DNA from: Actinomycetes bacterium
GTDB lineage: Bacteria > Actinomycetota > Acidimicrobiia > Acidimicrobiales > Acidimicrobiaceae
DNA: 6,814 bases
Direction of reading: 5' to 3'
NCBI GenBank assembly: GCA_021785315.1
Contig: JAJYFX010000101.1
Span: 1-6,814, forward strand
This document shows positions 1 through 6,814 of this stretch, piece by piece. A program made the position numbers and the translations under genes. How positions within the stretch are numbered: position 1 is the stretch's first letter; each line of letters opens with the position of its first letter. The notes below the pieces were generated by a model. That model searched no databases. It was given only the letters and a program-made list of their open reading frames with translations, and was not told the origin of the DNA.

Positions 1-1
1 G

Positions 2-3000
2 GGGCAGATATCTTTCTCCCAGATCAGAGATTCCTATCAGGTTCAGGCGGAAGCACTGCTCGAAGGCGGCGTTGACCTAATCCTTATTGAAACGGTTTTC
101 GATCTGCTTTCCGCTAAGGCGGCAATAATTGCTGCCCGGCGTGCAATGGCAAAGTTTGGGAGACAGGTCCCGATTCAGACACAGGTTACGATCGAGCTGA
201 CAGGTCGCATGCTGCCGGGCACAGAAATAGCTGCCGCGCTCACAGCTTTGGATGCGATGAAAGTCGATGTTATCGGCATAAACTGTGCCACCGGACCGGC
301 TGAAATGGGCGAGCACCTCCGGCATCTCACTTCACACTCAAGGACTCCCGTCTCCTGTCTGCCAAATGCTGGATTACCATCCGTCGTAGACGGCAAAATG
401 CACTACGATCTGACTCCCGAAGAGCTGGCTTCGTATCATTCGCGATTTATTACGGATCTTGGAGTGCGCGTCGTCGGAGGTTGCTGCGGGACAACGCCCG
501 AGCACCTTCGCCGCGTTGTTGAGGAGTGCGCCAATCTTGAACCCGCCAAACCCGAAGTCGACTACGAGCCCTCTATATCTTCACTTTACTCAGCCGCGAC
601 TTTGAAGCAGGAGAATGCATACTTCGCAATTGGCGAGCGGACCAATGCAAACGGTTCAAAGAGATTCAGGGAAGCCATGCTCTCTAAGGACTGGGAAGCA
701 TGCGTAGAGATGGCAAAGGATCAGGTAAAAGAAGGCTCCCATGCAATTGACGTCTGCGTTGACTATACCGGCGCGGACGGAGTAGGAGACATGACCGAGA
801 TCGCTTCCCGGTTTGCCACCCAGTCCTCGCTGCCGATCGTATTGGATTCTACCGAACCACAGGTAATTGAAACAGGTCTCCAGTGGATTGGCGGAAAGCC
901 TATCTTGAACTCCGTCAATCTCGAAGACGGCGACGCTCCCGGTACGCGGCTTGACCGATTTCTCTCACTTGCCAAAGAGTACGGCGCGGCGGTGATCTGC
1001 ACCTGCATTGATCAGCAGGGCCAGGCAAGAACTGCGGAATGGAAGCTGAGGGCCGCTCGAAGCATTTACGATATCGCCGTCAATAAATACGGGCTTGAGC
1101 CACACGATCTCATTTTCGATCCGCTCGCTCTTCCACTTACAACTGGGATGGAGGAGTCCCGGAAAGACGGAATCGAAACCATCAACGGAATCCGTGCAAT
1201 TAAATCGGAATTGCCGGGAGTTTTTACGGTGCTTGGCTTGTCCAACACCTCCTTTGGCCTAAACCCGGCGGCAAGGCATGTGCTCAACTCGGTATTCCTG
1301 GACGAGTGCATGAAAGCGGGGCTCGATGCCGCAATCTCACACCCGGCGCGTATTATCCCTCTCTCAAAAATCCCTGACGAGCAAAAAAAGATCTGCCTTG
1401 ACCTCGTTTATGATCGCCGAACCAGTGAGTATGACCCTCTCAACGAGCTTATAAAGGCGTTCGAAGGCATCAAAAGTACTGCGGAAGAAGCGGTCGATCT
1501 TTCAACACTTGAGATTGGCGAGCGGCTGACTCGCAGGATTATTGACGGCAATAGAACAGGCCTCGAATCAGATCTGTCCCAGGCCTTGAATGACGGGTAC
1601 GCAGCGCTGGAAATAGTCAATACATTTCTCCTTGACGGCATGAAAGTCGTAGGCGAGCTGTTCGGCAGCGGCCAAATGCAACTTCCCTTTGTGCTGTCCA
1701 GCGCTGAAACCATGAAAACCGCTGTCAGCTATCTAGAACCCTTTATGGAGAAAAAGGACACCGGTTCAAAAGGCAAAGTCATACTCGCTACCGTCAAGGG
1801 TGATGTTCATGACATCGGAAAGAATCTTGTCGATATCATTCTCACCAACAATGGTTACCAGGTACATAACCTCGGGATCAAGGTCTCAATGGGCGAGATG
1901 ATCCAAAAAGCCCTGGAAGTTGAGGCGGATGCCATAGGTATGAGCGGATTGCTTGTCAAGTCAACCCTGATCATGCGGGAAAACCTTAACGAGCTCAACG
2001 AGAGGGGCCTTGAGACCATTCCGGTCATTTTAGGCGGCGCAGCCCTGACCCGCACTTACGTCGAGAAAGATCTTCGGCAGATTTACAAAGGAAGACTGTT
2101 TTACGGCAAGGATGCCTTCGAGGGCCTGCGGACTATGGACCGACTTGTTGAACTGAAGACGCAGAATATCGACGACCCAGACTTTGGCCGAGTCCTTTCG
2201 GAAAGAAAACTCCCCAAGAGCAAGTCTGCGCGCGATCGGGAAATCGAGCCGAATCCAGATATTCCCCTCAGATCACCGCAAGTGGCTATGGACAATCAAA
2301 TATTTGTCCCTCCATTCATTGGTTCCCGCGTGGTAAAGGGTATCCCATTGGACGACATCGCAGAATTCCTGAATGAAACGGCACTGTTCAGAAACCAGTG
2401 GGGATTCCGGCCGAATCGGGGCGAAACAGACCCAGAGTTCAAAGAACGGATTAGGCCTACACTCCGCGAGCAGCTGAACACGGCCAAGGCGGAGCAAATA
2501 CTCATTCCACAGGTAGTTTACGGCTATTTTCCAGTCGGGTCATCCAACAATGACCTGGTTGTGTTCTCGGACGTCGAGAGAAAGCAAGAAATTTCTAGAT
2601 TCGCCTTTCCACGCCAGAAAAAGGATCCGTATCTTTGCATTGCAGATTTCTTTAGACCTATCGACTCGCCTGAAGTTGACTACGCGGCGTTCCATATAGT
2701 TTCGATGGGATCTAAAGCCTCAGAAGTAACCGCTGCGTATTTCCGTGAGAACCGCTACCAGGATTACCTGCTTCTACATGGCCTAAGCGTGGAGATGACA
2801 GAAGCACTGGCCGAGTATTGGCATCACAGGATTAGGACCGAGTGGGGGTTTGTAGACCAGGACGGCCCCACGCTCGCCGGCTTGTTCAGGCAGCAGTACC
2901 GTAGTGGACGCTATTCATGGGGATACCCGGCTTGTCCTGACCTTGAAGACAACGCGACAGTGGCCAATCTATTGGAAGCCGGGCGAATCGGGGTGGAAGT

Positions 3001-3085
3001 GAGCGAAGGATTTCAACTGCATCCGGAACAGACAACCTCCGCGATCATCTGCCATCATCCTCAGGCTAAGTACTTCATCGCGTAA
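2..3085 (+). CDS. metH: Methionine synthase, cobalamin-dependent (5' end outside window)
   Basis: This enzyme moves a methyl group from 5-methyltetrahydrofolate to homocysteine through cobalamin, making methionine in the cytoplasm. The frame is open from base 2, so 1027 residues are visible; the real start lies upstream, and compared with E. coli MetH about 150 residues are missing. Domains in visible numbering: the rest of the homocysteine-binding barrel (1 to about 180) with zinc ligands Cys95 (INCATGP) and Cys161/Cys162 (GGCCGTTPEH); the pterin-binding barrel (about 205-475), opening with IGERTNANGS; the cobalamin cap (about 500-585) with LPFVLSSAETM; the cobalamin-binding fold (about 592-700) with DVHDIG, where His603 is the cobalt ligand, and GMSGLLVKS; and the AdoMet reactivation domain (about 760-1027) with RYSWGYPACPD. 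All modules look intact. The reactivation domain is shorter than in E. coli, as I recall for actinobacterial and cyanobacterial forms. The gene ends with TAA and faces the M24 gene. Any promoter or cobalamin riboswitch would lie outside the window. Confidence 0.97.
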   Translation, partial: GQISFSQIRDSYQVQAEALLEGGVDLILIETVFDLLSAKAAIIAARRAMAKFGRQVPIQTQVTIELTGRMLPGTEIAAALTALDAMKVDVIGINCATGPAEMGEHLRHLTSHSRTPVSCLPNAGLPSVVDGKMHYDLTPEELASYHSRFITDLGVRVVGGCCGTTPEHLRRVVEECANLEPAKPEVDYEPSISSLYSAATLKQENAYFAIGERTNANGSKRFREAMLSKDWEACVEMAKDQVKEGSHAIDVCVDYTGADGVGDMTEIASRFATQSSLPIVLDSTEPQVIETGLQWIGGKPILNSVNLEDGDAPGTRLDRFLSLAKEYGAAVICTCIDQQGQARTAEWKLRAARSIYDIAVNKYGLEPHDLIFDPLALPLTTGMEESRKDGIETINGIRAIKSELPGVFTVLGLSNTSFGLNPAARHVLNSVFLDECMKAGLDAAISHPARIIPLSKIPDEQKKICLDLVYDRRTSEYDPLNELIKAFEGIKSTAEEAVDLSTLEIGERLTRRIIDGNRTGLESDLSQALNDGYAALEIVNTFLLDGMKVVGELFGSGQMQLPFVLSSAETMKTAVSYLEPFMEKKDTGSKGKVILATVKGDVHDIGKNLVDIILTNNGYQVHNLGIKVSMGEMIQKALEVEADAIGMSGLLVKSTLIMRENLNELNERGLETIPVILGGAALTRTYVEKDLRQIYKGRLFYGKDAFEGLRTMDRLVELKTQNIDDPDFGRVLSERKLPKSKSARDREIEPNPDIPLRSPQVAMDNQIFVPPFIGSRVVKGIPLDDIAEFLNETALFRNQWGFRPNRGETDPEFKERIRPTLREQLNTAKAEQILIPQVVYGYFPVGSSNNDLVVFSDVERKQEISRFAFPRQKKDPYLCIADFFRPIDSPEVDYAAFHIVSMGSKASEVTAAYFRENRYQDYLLLHGLSVEMTEALAEYWHHRIRTEWGFVDQDGPTLAGLFRQQYRSGRYSWGYPACPDLEDNATVANLLEAGRIGVEVSEGFQLHPEQTTSAIICHHPQAKYFIA

Positions 3086-3091
3086 CGCCGG

Positions 3092-4234
3092 TTAACCAAC
3101 CTGGTGCAGGCTCCGGTCGACATTGTTGAGCACATCGCATCCTGATTCAGTTGCGATTACGATATCCTCGATCCGCGCTCCGTAAAGATTCGGTATGTAA
3201 ATTCCAGGCTCGATTGAGAAGGCATTGCCTGGCACCACATAATCCAAGTTGCCTGCAGCGATGTAGGGCTCTTCATGTTCTTCTATGCCGATTCCGTGAC
3301 CCGTCCTGTGAATGAAATATTCATCGTAGCCAAACTGTTCGATATACGACCTGCCGACTTCATCCAGCCTTTCACAACTGATCCCCGCTCGCACACTTTC
3401 TCTCTGGCGCCTTTGGGCAATTTCCAAGACAGAGTAAAGTTCAACAAACCTTTCTGGCATCTCACCCGTTACAACGGTTCTCGTAATATCGGAACAGTAT
3501 CCCGCCGAGGCTTCCAGTTGAAACTCTCCGCCAAAATCACAAACAATCGCTTCGCTCTCGCCTATCACTCTTCGACCGGGCTCATGATGAGGCGACGCAG
3601 AATTCGGTCCCGACCCCACAATGGAAAAATTCACTTTATTCAGGCCGACATCTAGCAATCGCTCAGAAATCTCCATTGAAATCTCTCGCTCGCTACGACC
3701 TATGAACCTTATCTCTCCGCTGATTACGGAAGCAGCAACTTCATCGGTCCGCCTTGCCGCTTCGGCCAACATAGCTTGCTCTGTAGGATCCTTTACGCTT
3801 CGAAGACTTCTCGTGACTTGCGACGCAGGTAAAAAGTTTGCAGCGCAGTCAAGCTGGAACTTCAGCAGTGATGCTGCCCACATACGATCTGATATGCCAA
3901 CCCGGCTGCATCCCCGTATTGCGCTGAGAACGATTTCGTATGGATCCTCGTACTCACGCCAAGGTCTGACTTTAAATAACTCGCCATGCAGAACTACCCT
4001 GGGCTCTTCCAAAGCGGGCACCACTAGCACTGGCTGTTCATGAGCCCTCACCACAAGAGCCGTGAGCCTCTCGAGAGGCATAGCCTTGTACCCGATCAGC
4101 CATGGAAGATCTGCCCCCAAGGACAGCACCAGAGCATCTACGCCAAGGAAAGACATTCTTTCCCAAACTTTGCTCAGCCTGGAAACATAGACCTTGGTAA
4201 GGTCTCCTGCGCTTATGGAAAGCCGACTCGCCAC
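3092..4234 (-). CDS. M24-family metallopeptidase (Xaa-Pro aminopeptidase/dipeptidase-like)
   Basis: This 380-residue protein has the two-part layout of prolidase and aminopeptidase P: a creatinase-type N-terminal domain (about 1-140, with the typical RLSKVWERM...GVDALVLS opening) and a C-terminal pita-bread catalytic domain (about 150-380). The five expected dinuclear-metal ligands are present: Asp233 (CDFGG), Asp249 (SDITRT), His313 (HRTGHGIG), Glu342 (SIEPGIY) and Glu356 (RIEDI). Possible accessory histidines are His216/217 and His320. It probably cleaves peptides next to proline in the cytoplasm. The sequence does not separate aminopeptidase from dipeptidase, and some family members act on other substrates, so no gene symbol is given. 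The spacing between the two metal aspartates is 16 residues instead of the usual 11. The start is GTG at 4234; no better start exists upstream before an in-frame stop at 4283-4285, and ATG at codon 27 would cut the conserved first helix. It lies 37 bp after lipBA and is probably co-transcribed with it. Confidence 0.9.
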   Translation of the reverse strand: MASRLSISAGDLTKVYVSRLSKVWERMSFLGVDALVLSLGADLPWLIGYKAMPLERLTALVVRAHEQPVLVVPALEEPRVVLHGELFKVRPWREYEDPYEIVLSAIRGCSRVGISDRMWAASLLKFQLDCAANFLPASQVTRSLRSVKDPTEQAMLAEAARRTDEVAASVISGEIRFIGRSEREISMEISERLLDVGLNKVNFSIVGSGPNSASPHHEPGRRVIGESEAIVCDFGGEFQLEASAGYCSDITRTVVTGEMPERFVELYSVLEIAQRRQRESVRAGISCERLDEVGRSYIEQFGYDEYFIHRTGHGIGIEEHEEPYIAAGNLDYVVPGNAFSIEPGIYIPNLYGARIEDIVIATESGCDVLNNVDRSLHQVG

Positions 4235-4238
4235 TGTA

Positions 4239-4246
4239 TCCGCCCT
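4239..4246 (-). promoter_or_regulatory. Weak ribosome binding site supporting the GTG start of the M24 gene
   Basis: On the minus strand the purine-rich stretch AGGGCGGA ends 4 nt before the GTG at 4234. It matches the GGAGGA part of a Shine-Dalgarno sequence with one mismatch. It is the best ribosome site in the short spacer and agrees with the GTG choice, but it is not strong. Confidence 0.4.
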
Positions 4247-4271
4247 AAAAAGCCGAATTAGAAATGAAATC

Positions 4272-5939
4272 CTACACCTGAATTAGGTGCCCAGAGCTGG
4301 CAATCATACTAAACGAAGATTTGGCGTGATATGACGACCTTACCATTGGAGACGCTTCGACGTGTCCTATGCCATACCCTTCACCGATTTCCACTAGCTC
4401 AGAAAACTCTTCAGGCGTTATCCACCTTGCAACTGGGAAGTGGTTTTTGGTCGGTCGTAAATATTGACCTATAGTCACGATGTCTGTGCCAACCGATGCC
4501 AGATCACGCAGTGCGGCGGCCAACTCCTCCTTGGTCTCGCCCATTCCAGCGATGAGGCTGGACTTTGTAACGAGCCCCGCGTCCTTGGCCCGCGCGAGCA
4601 CAGAAAGCGACCTGGCATAAGAGGCCGAAGGGCGGACAACGTTTTGTAATCTTGCTACCGTTTCAAGGTTATGGTTCAGCACGTCCGGATGGGAATCAAA
4701 TACCTTTGAGAGACTCGCGCTGTCGCCTTTGCAGTCCGGTATCAACACCTCAACTCGCGTCCCCGGTGCAATTCGACGAATCTCATTTATGGTTGCCGCG
4801 AACGCGCCAGATCCGCCGTCGGAGAGATCGTCACGTGCCACCGCCGTCACCACGGCAAAGGCCAAATTCATTTCCTTGACCGCATTTGCGACCCTGGTCG
4901 GCTCCATGGGATCCAAGGGCGCTGGATGATTGGTCTGCACTAAGCAGAACGAGCAGGCACGCGTACAGTTCTCCCCATTTATCATGAAGGTAGCCGTTCC
5001 ATCTGCCCAGCACTCAAAAATATTTGGGCAGCCCGCCTCCTCACACACCGTAACCAGTGAATATTTGCGCATTGTCCTTTTTACATCTCGGTATTCGGTC
5101 CCCATGTTCGCCTTGGCGCGCAGCCACTCCGGTTTGCGGGAGCTAATAGTCAAAAAGTCGCCTGCGTCAATGCCGGACCGATCCATTCGCTTGGCCATGT
5201 TGCTCATTTGCCCCGCGGTTTCGCTTCGCAACTCTCTGGCAATTCCCTGCATGCTCCGGTCAATATCTGGCGATTGCTCATGCCGCCTAAAACCAACACT
5301 CTGGTGCAGGTAAGTCCCATCATCGAACACCTCGGAGAAACGCCTGACGACTTTTTCAACTACTTCTTCCATTGAAACCGATACGCCTTCGTTTTCGAGC
5401 GACGTGACAGGCTTGTCAGTAATGCCGCAAGGAACGATATGACCGAACATTGACAGATCAGTCTTCACATTAAGTGCGAACCCGTGCATTGACCTGTTTC
5501 GCGTGATCTTAACCCCAATTGCACAGATCTTTCTCGGATTGGAGCCCTCTGGATCTACCCACACTCCGGGATATCCGGCCAACCGACCAGCATTTTCAAG
5601 GCCGAGCTGACTAAGCACGTCAATGATTACCTGTTCTAATCGATTAACGTATTTTGGAGTCCGATCCACCTCATCTGGAACATTCAAGATCGGATACCCA
5701 ACTAATTGCCCAGGACCGTGAAAAGTCACGTCGCCACCTCTGTCAGCACGGATCATCTCCGCACCCACACTGGATGGGTCAACCAGAATATTCTTCATGT
5801 CGGTCCTTACACCCAGCGTGTAAACGCTTGGATGCTCTTGCAACAGGAGATACTGTTCGTTAGTTGTGGCAAATAAAGCACGCTGAAGAGCTTGAGCGTC
5901 TTTGTACCACACCCGCCCGAGCCACCGAGTTTGCAGCAT
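4272..5939 (-). CDS. lipB-lipA: Fused octanoyltransferase LipB - lipoyl synthase LipA
   Basis: One 555-residue frame carries both enzymes of de novo lipoate synthesis. The LipB part (about 1-206) transfers octanoate from acyl carrier protein to lipoyl-domain lysines. It shows RGGDVTFHGPGQ (67-78) and the catalytic pair Lys137 (KICAIG) and Cys171 (VPCGITDK). The LipA part (about 245-555) is a radical SAM enzyme that inserts two sulfurs into the octanoyl chain. It shows the auxiliary iron-sulfur motif CX4CX5C (Cys299, 304, 310), the radical SAM motif CX3CX2C (Cys325, 329, 332), HNLETV (423-428), GMGET (465-469) and the C-terminal RSSY (534-537), whose serine binds the auxiliary cluster. Each part is about the length of the free enzyme, joined by some 40 residues without a recognised domain. 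A strong ribosome site sets the ATG at 5939. LipB and LipA are normally separate proteins, so the fusion is unusual. It lies downstream of an E2 gene whose product would be its substrate. Assignment of both halves is secure; whether the product stays as one chain is not shown. Confidence 0.95.
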   Translation of the reverse strand: MLQTRWLGRVWYKDAQALQRALFATTNEQYLLLQEHPSVYTLGVRTDMKNILVDPSSVGAEMIRADRGGDVTFHGPGQLVGYPILNVPDEVDRTPKYVNRLEQVIIDVLSQLGLENAGRLAGYPGVWVDPEGSNPRKICAIGVKITRNRSMHGFALNVKTDLSMFGHIVPCGITDKPVTSLENEGVSVSMEEVVEKVVRRFSEVFDDGTYLHQSVGFRRHEQSPDIDRSMQGIARELRSETAGQMSNMAKRMDRSGIDAGDFLTISSRKPEWLRAKANMGTEYRDVKRTMRKYSLVTVCEEAGCPNIFECWADGTATFMINGENCTRACSFCLVQTNHPAPLDPMEPTRVANAVKEMNLAFAVVTAVARDDLSDGGSGAFAATINEIRRIAPGTRVEVLIPDCKGDSASLSKVFDSHPDVLNHNLETVARLQNVVRPSASYARSLSVLARAKDAGLVTKSSLIAGMGETKEELAAALRDLASVGTDIVTIGQYLRPTKNHFPVARWITPEEFSELVEIGEGYGIGHVEASPMVRSSYHAKSSFSMIASSGHLIQV

Positions 5940-5944
5940 TTTGG

Positions 5945-5950
5945 CCTCCT
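5945..5950 (-). promoter_or_regulatory. Strong ribosome binding site of lipB-lipA
   Basis: Read on the minus strand, a perfect AGGAGG lies 5 nt upstream of the ATG at 5939. This fixes the start of the fused gene at the LipB methionine, directly before the usual LipB N-terminal strand. None of the internal methionines near the start of the LipA part has a comparable site. Confidence 0.85.
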
Positions 5951-5995
5951 ACGAAGGGCGAATACCGGTTGATGATGCTGAAGGGGTCGATCAAA

Positions 5996-6030
5996 CTGGA
6001 TGGGAAACTAAAAAGATTGTCCCCATCCAG
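5996..6030. repeat. Perfect 9-bp inverted repeat in the E2-lipBA spacer
   Basis: CTGGATGGG at 5996-6004 is repeated as its exact reverse complement, CCCATCCAG, at 6022-6030, with 17 nt between the arms. It sits 13 bp after the E2 stop codon and 46 bp before the AGGAGG of lipB-lipA. As minus-strand RNA it could form a GC-containing stem followed by only three U residues, so it is a poor classical terminator. It may instead attenuate transcription, protect the 3' end of the E2 message, or bind a protein as DNA. The rest of the 103-bp spacer shows no convincing promoter. Confidence 0.55.
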
Positions 6031-6042
6031 CTGAATTTTCGG

Positions 6043-6814
6043 CTAAAGCTCTTGAGCCCAGTTCCAAGTCTCGATAATCTCCTTCATCCGAGCCAGGAAC
6101 GACGCCGCATAAGCTCCGTCTATTACTCGATGGTCAAATGAAAGCGCCATGATCCCTACGGAGTGGATTGCAATCGACTCGGAGCCATCAGGTTGAGTCA
6201 CCACCACGGGCTTCCTTTTAACACCGTCGGTGGAAAGAATCGCCACCTGCGGCTGGTTGATGATCGAAACCGTCATAAAAGTTCCAAATGGACCGGGATT
6301 GGTAATGGTAAAAGTCCCACCTAGGATGTCATCCGCCGTCAAGTGCTTGGAGCGGGCCCTGTCAGCCAAATCCCTGATATCACGCGCGAGTCCCCTGAGC
6401 CTCTTGGCATCCGCACCGTGAATCACCGGGGCGATCAGTCCTTCTTGATCAAGGTCAACGGCGATAGAAAGGTTTAGATCTCCGTGGACTATAAGCGAAT
6501 CCTCGCCAACGGATGCATTCAGGTGCGGGAACGTCCTCATCGCTTCGACGGTCGCCCTTGCAATGAATGGCAGGTAGGTGAGTGAAAAGCCCTCCTCACC
6601 GCGGAACTGATCCTTGATAGCTTTCCTTACCCTCTCAACAGCCTCGAAATCAACTTCGATTGAAACCAGGGCGTGTGGTGAGGTCGCCTTCGATCTAACC
6701 ATGTGCTCTGCAGTTCGTCTCCGGATGTTCGTGAAGGGAATCGCCTCATCCCTCGGGCCAACAAGACTCGACCCAGCTGGAACACTTCGAGTCGCAGGAG
6801 ACTGCGGTCTTGGT
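6043..6814 (-). CDS. Dihydrolipoamide acyltransferase (E2), C-terminal catalytic part (5' end outside window)
   Basis: This is the acyltransferase core of a 2-oxoacid dehydrogenase complex, which passes an acyl group from the E2 lipoyl arm to coenzyme A. 256 complete codons are visible and the frame stays open at the window edge; the ATG at 6702 is internal, because conserved sequence continues upstream of it. Visible residues 1-20 are a Pro/Ser/Ala-rich linker. The catalytic domain starts at about 22 with DEAIPFTNIRRRTAEHM, continues through NPGPFGTFMT and INQPQVAIL, and ends with the active-site motif HRVIDG, in which His228 and Asp232 are the catalytic residues. The lipoyl and E1/E3-binding domains must lie outside the window. 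From this part alone I cannot tell whether the complex acts on pyruvate, 2-oxoglutarate or branched-chain oxoacids. The neighbouring lipoate gene fits, since E2 is the protein that carries lipoate. The stop is TAG at 6043-6045. Confidence 0.95.
   Translation of the reverse strand, partial: PRPQSPATRSVPAGSSLVGPRDEAIPFTNIRRRTAEHMVRSKATSPHALVSIEVDFEAVERVRKAIKDQFRGEEGFSLTYLPFIARATVEAMRTFPHLNASVGEDSLIVHGDLNLSIAVDLDQEGLIAPVIHGADAKRLRGLARDIRDLADRARSKHLTADDILGGTFTITNPGPFGTFMTVSIINQPQVAILSTDGVKRKPVVVTQPDGSESIAIHSVGIMALSFDHRVIDGAYAASFLARMKEIIETWNWAQEL

Noticed and set aside
144..148. ATG at 146 as the metH start
   Set aside because: The frame is open back to base 2 and the upstream residues (GGVDLILIETVFD and following) are conserved MetH sequence, so the gene is cut by the window edge.
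1408..1713. Minus-strand open frame of 101 codons inside metH
   Set aside because: It shadows the well-conserved MetH region before the cobalamin domain and has no recognisable motif.
3275..4043. Open frames of 126 and 140 codons on the plus strand (3275-3655 and 3621-4043)
   Set aside because: They lie entirely antisense to the M24 gene, whose conserved metal-binding motifs prove the minus-strand frame. Their translations resemble no family I know.
4930..5313. Plus-strand open frame of 127 codons
   Set aside because: It is antisense to the LipA cysteine motifs and the linker of the fused gene. Nothing in it looks like a conserved protein.
3101..5313. Shared 10-mer CTGGTGCAGG near 3101 and near 5303
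   Set aside because: Both copies are inside coding sequence and encode Leu-His-Gln on the minus strand. Two copies of a 10-mer do not suggest a functional repeat.
5951..5995. Separate promoter for lipB-lipA in the spacer
   Set aside because: A TTGATC-like -35 on the minus strand has no -10 element at acceptable spacing; TATTCG lies about 24 nt away.
6700..6702. ATG at 6702 as the start of a 219-residue E2-like protein
   Set aside because: The frame continues upstream to the window edge with the conserved IRRRTAEH motif and a typical E2 linker, so this methionine is internal.

Overview
This window holds four protein genes and almost no non-coding DNA. The two outer genes run off the edges. 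Composition is roughly half G+C by eye. The proteins look bacterial. The MetH pterin-domain motifs and the LipA motifs (for example GMGET and YLRPT) remind me most of Actinomycetota- and Chloroflexota-type homologues. I infer a Terrabacteria-type bacterium, possibly an uncultured one, but this rests on remembered family resemblance and not on a search.

Layout: positions 2-3085 (+) carry cobalamin-dependent methionine synthase (metH), lacking roughly the first 150 residues. It is convergent with the rest of the window, and only 6 bp separate its stop from the stop of the next gene. The other three genes are all on the minus strand. Read in the direction of transcription they are: (1) the C-terminal catalytic part of a 2-oxoacid dehydrogenase E2 acyltransferase (6814-6043, N-terminus outside the window); (2) a single 555-codon gene that joins octanoyltransferase LipB to lipoyl synthase LipA (5939-4272); (3) an M24-family Xaa-Pro peptidase-like protein (4234-3092). 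The E2-lipBA spacer is 103 bp and contains a perfect 9-bp inverted repeat plus a strong Shine-Dalgarno sequence. The lipBA-M24 spacer is 37 bp.

How the genes fit together: E2 enzymes need lipoyl-lysine. LipB transfers octanoate from acyl carrier protein to the E2 lipoyl domain, and LipA then inserts two sulfurs. An E2 gene followed directly by a fused LipB-LipA gene is therefore a coherent unit of lipoate substrate and lipoate maker. The M24 peptidase has no obvious link to lipoate. MetH belongs to methionine and folate metabolism and is a separate transcription unit.

I see no mobile element, CRISPR array, tRNA, rRNA or phage signal. The most notable feature is the LipB-LipA fusion. All catalytic residues that I can check in both halves are intact.
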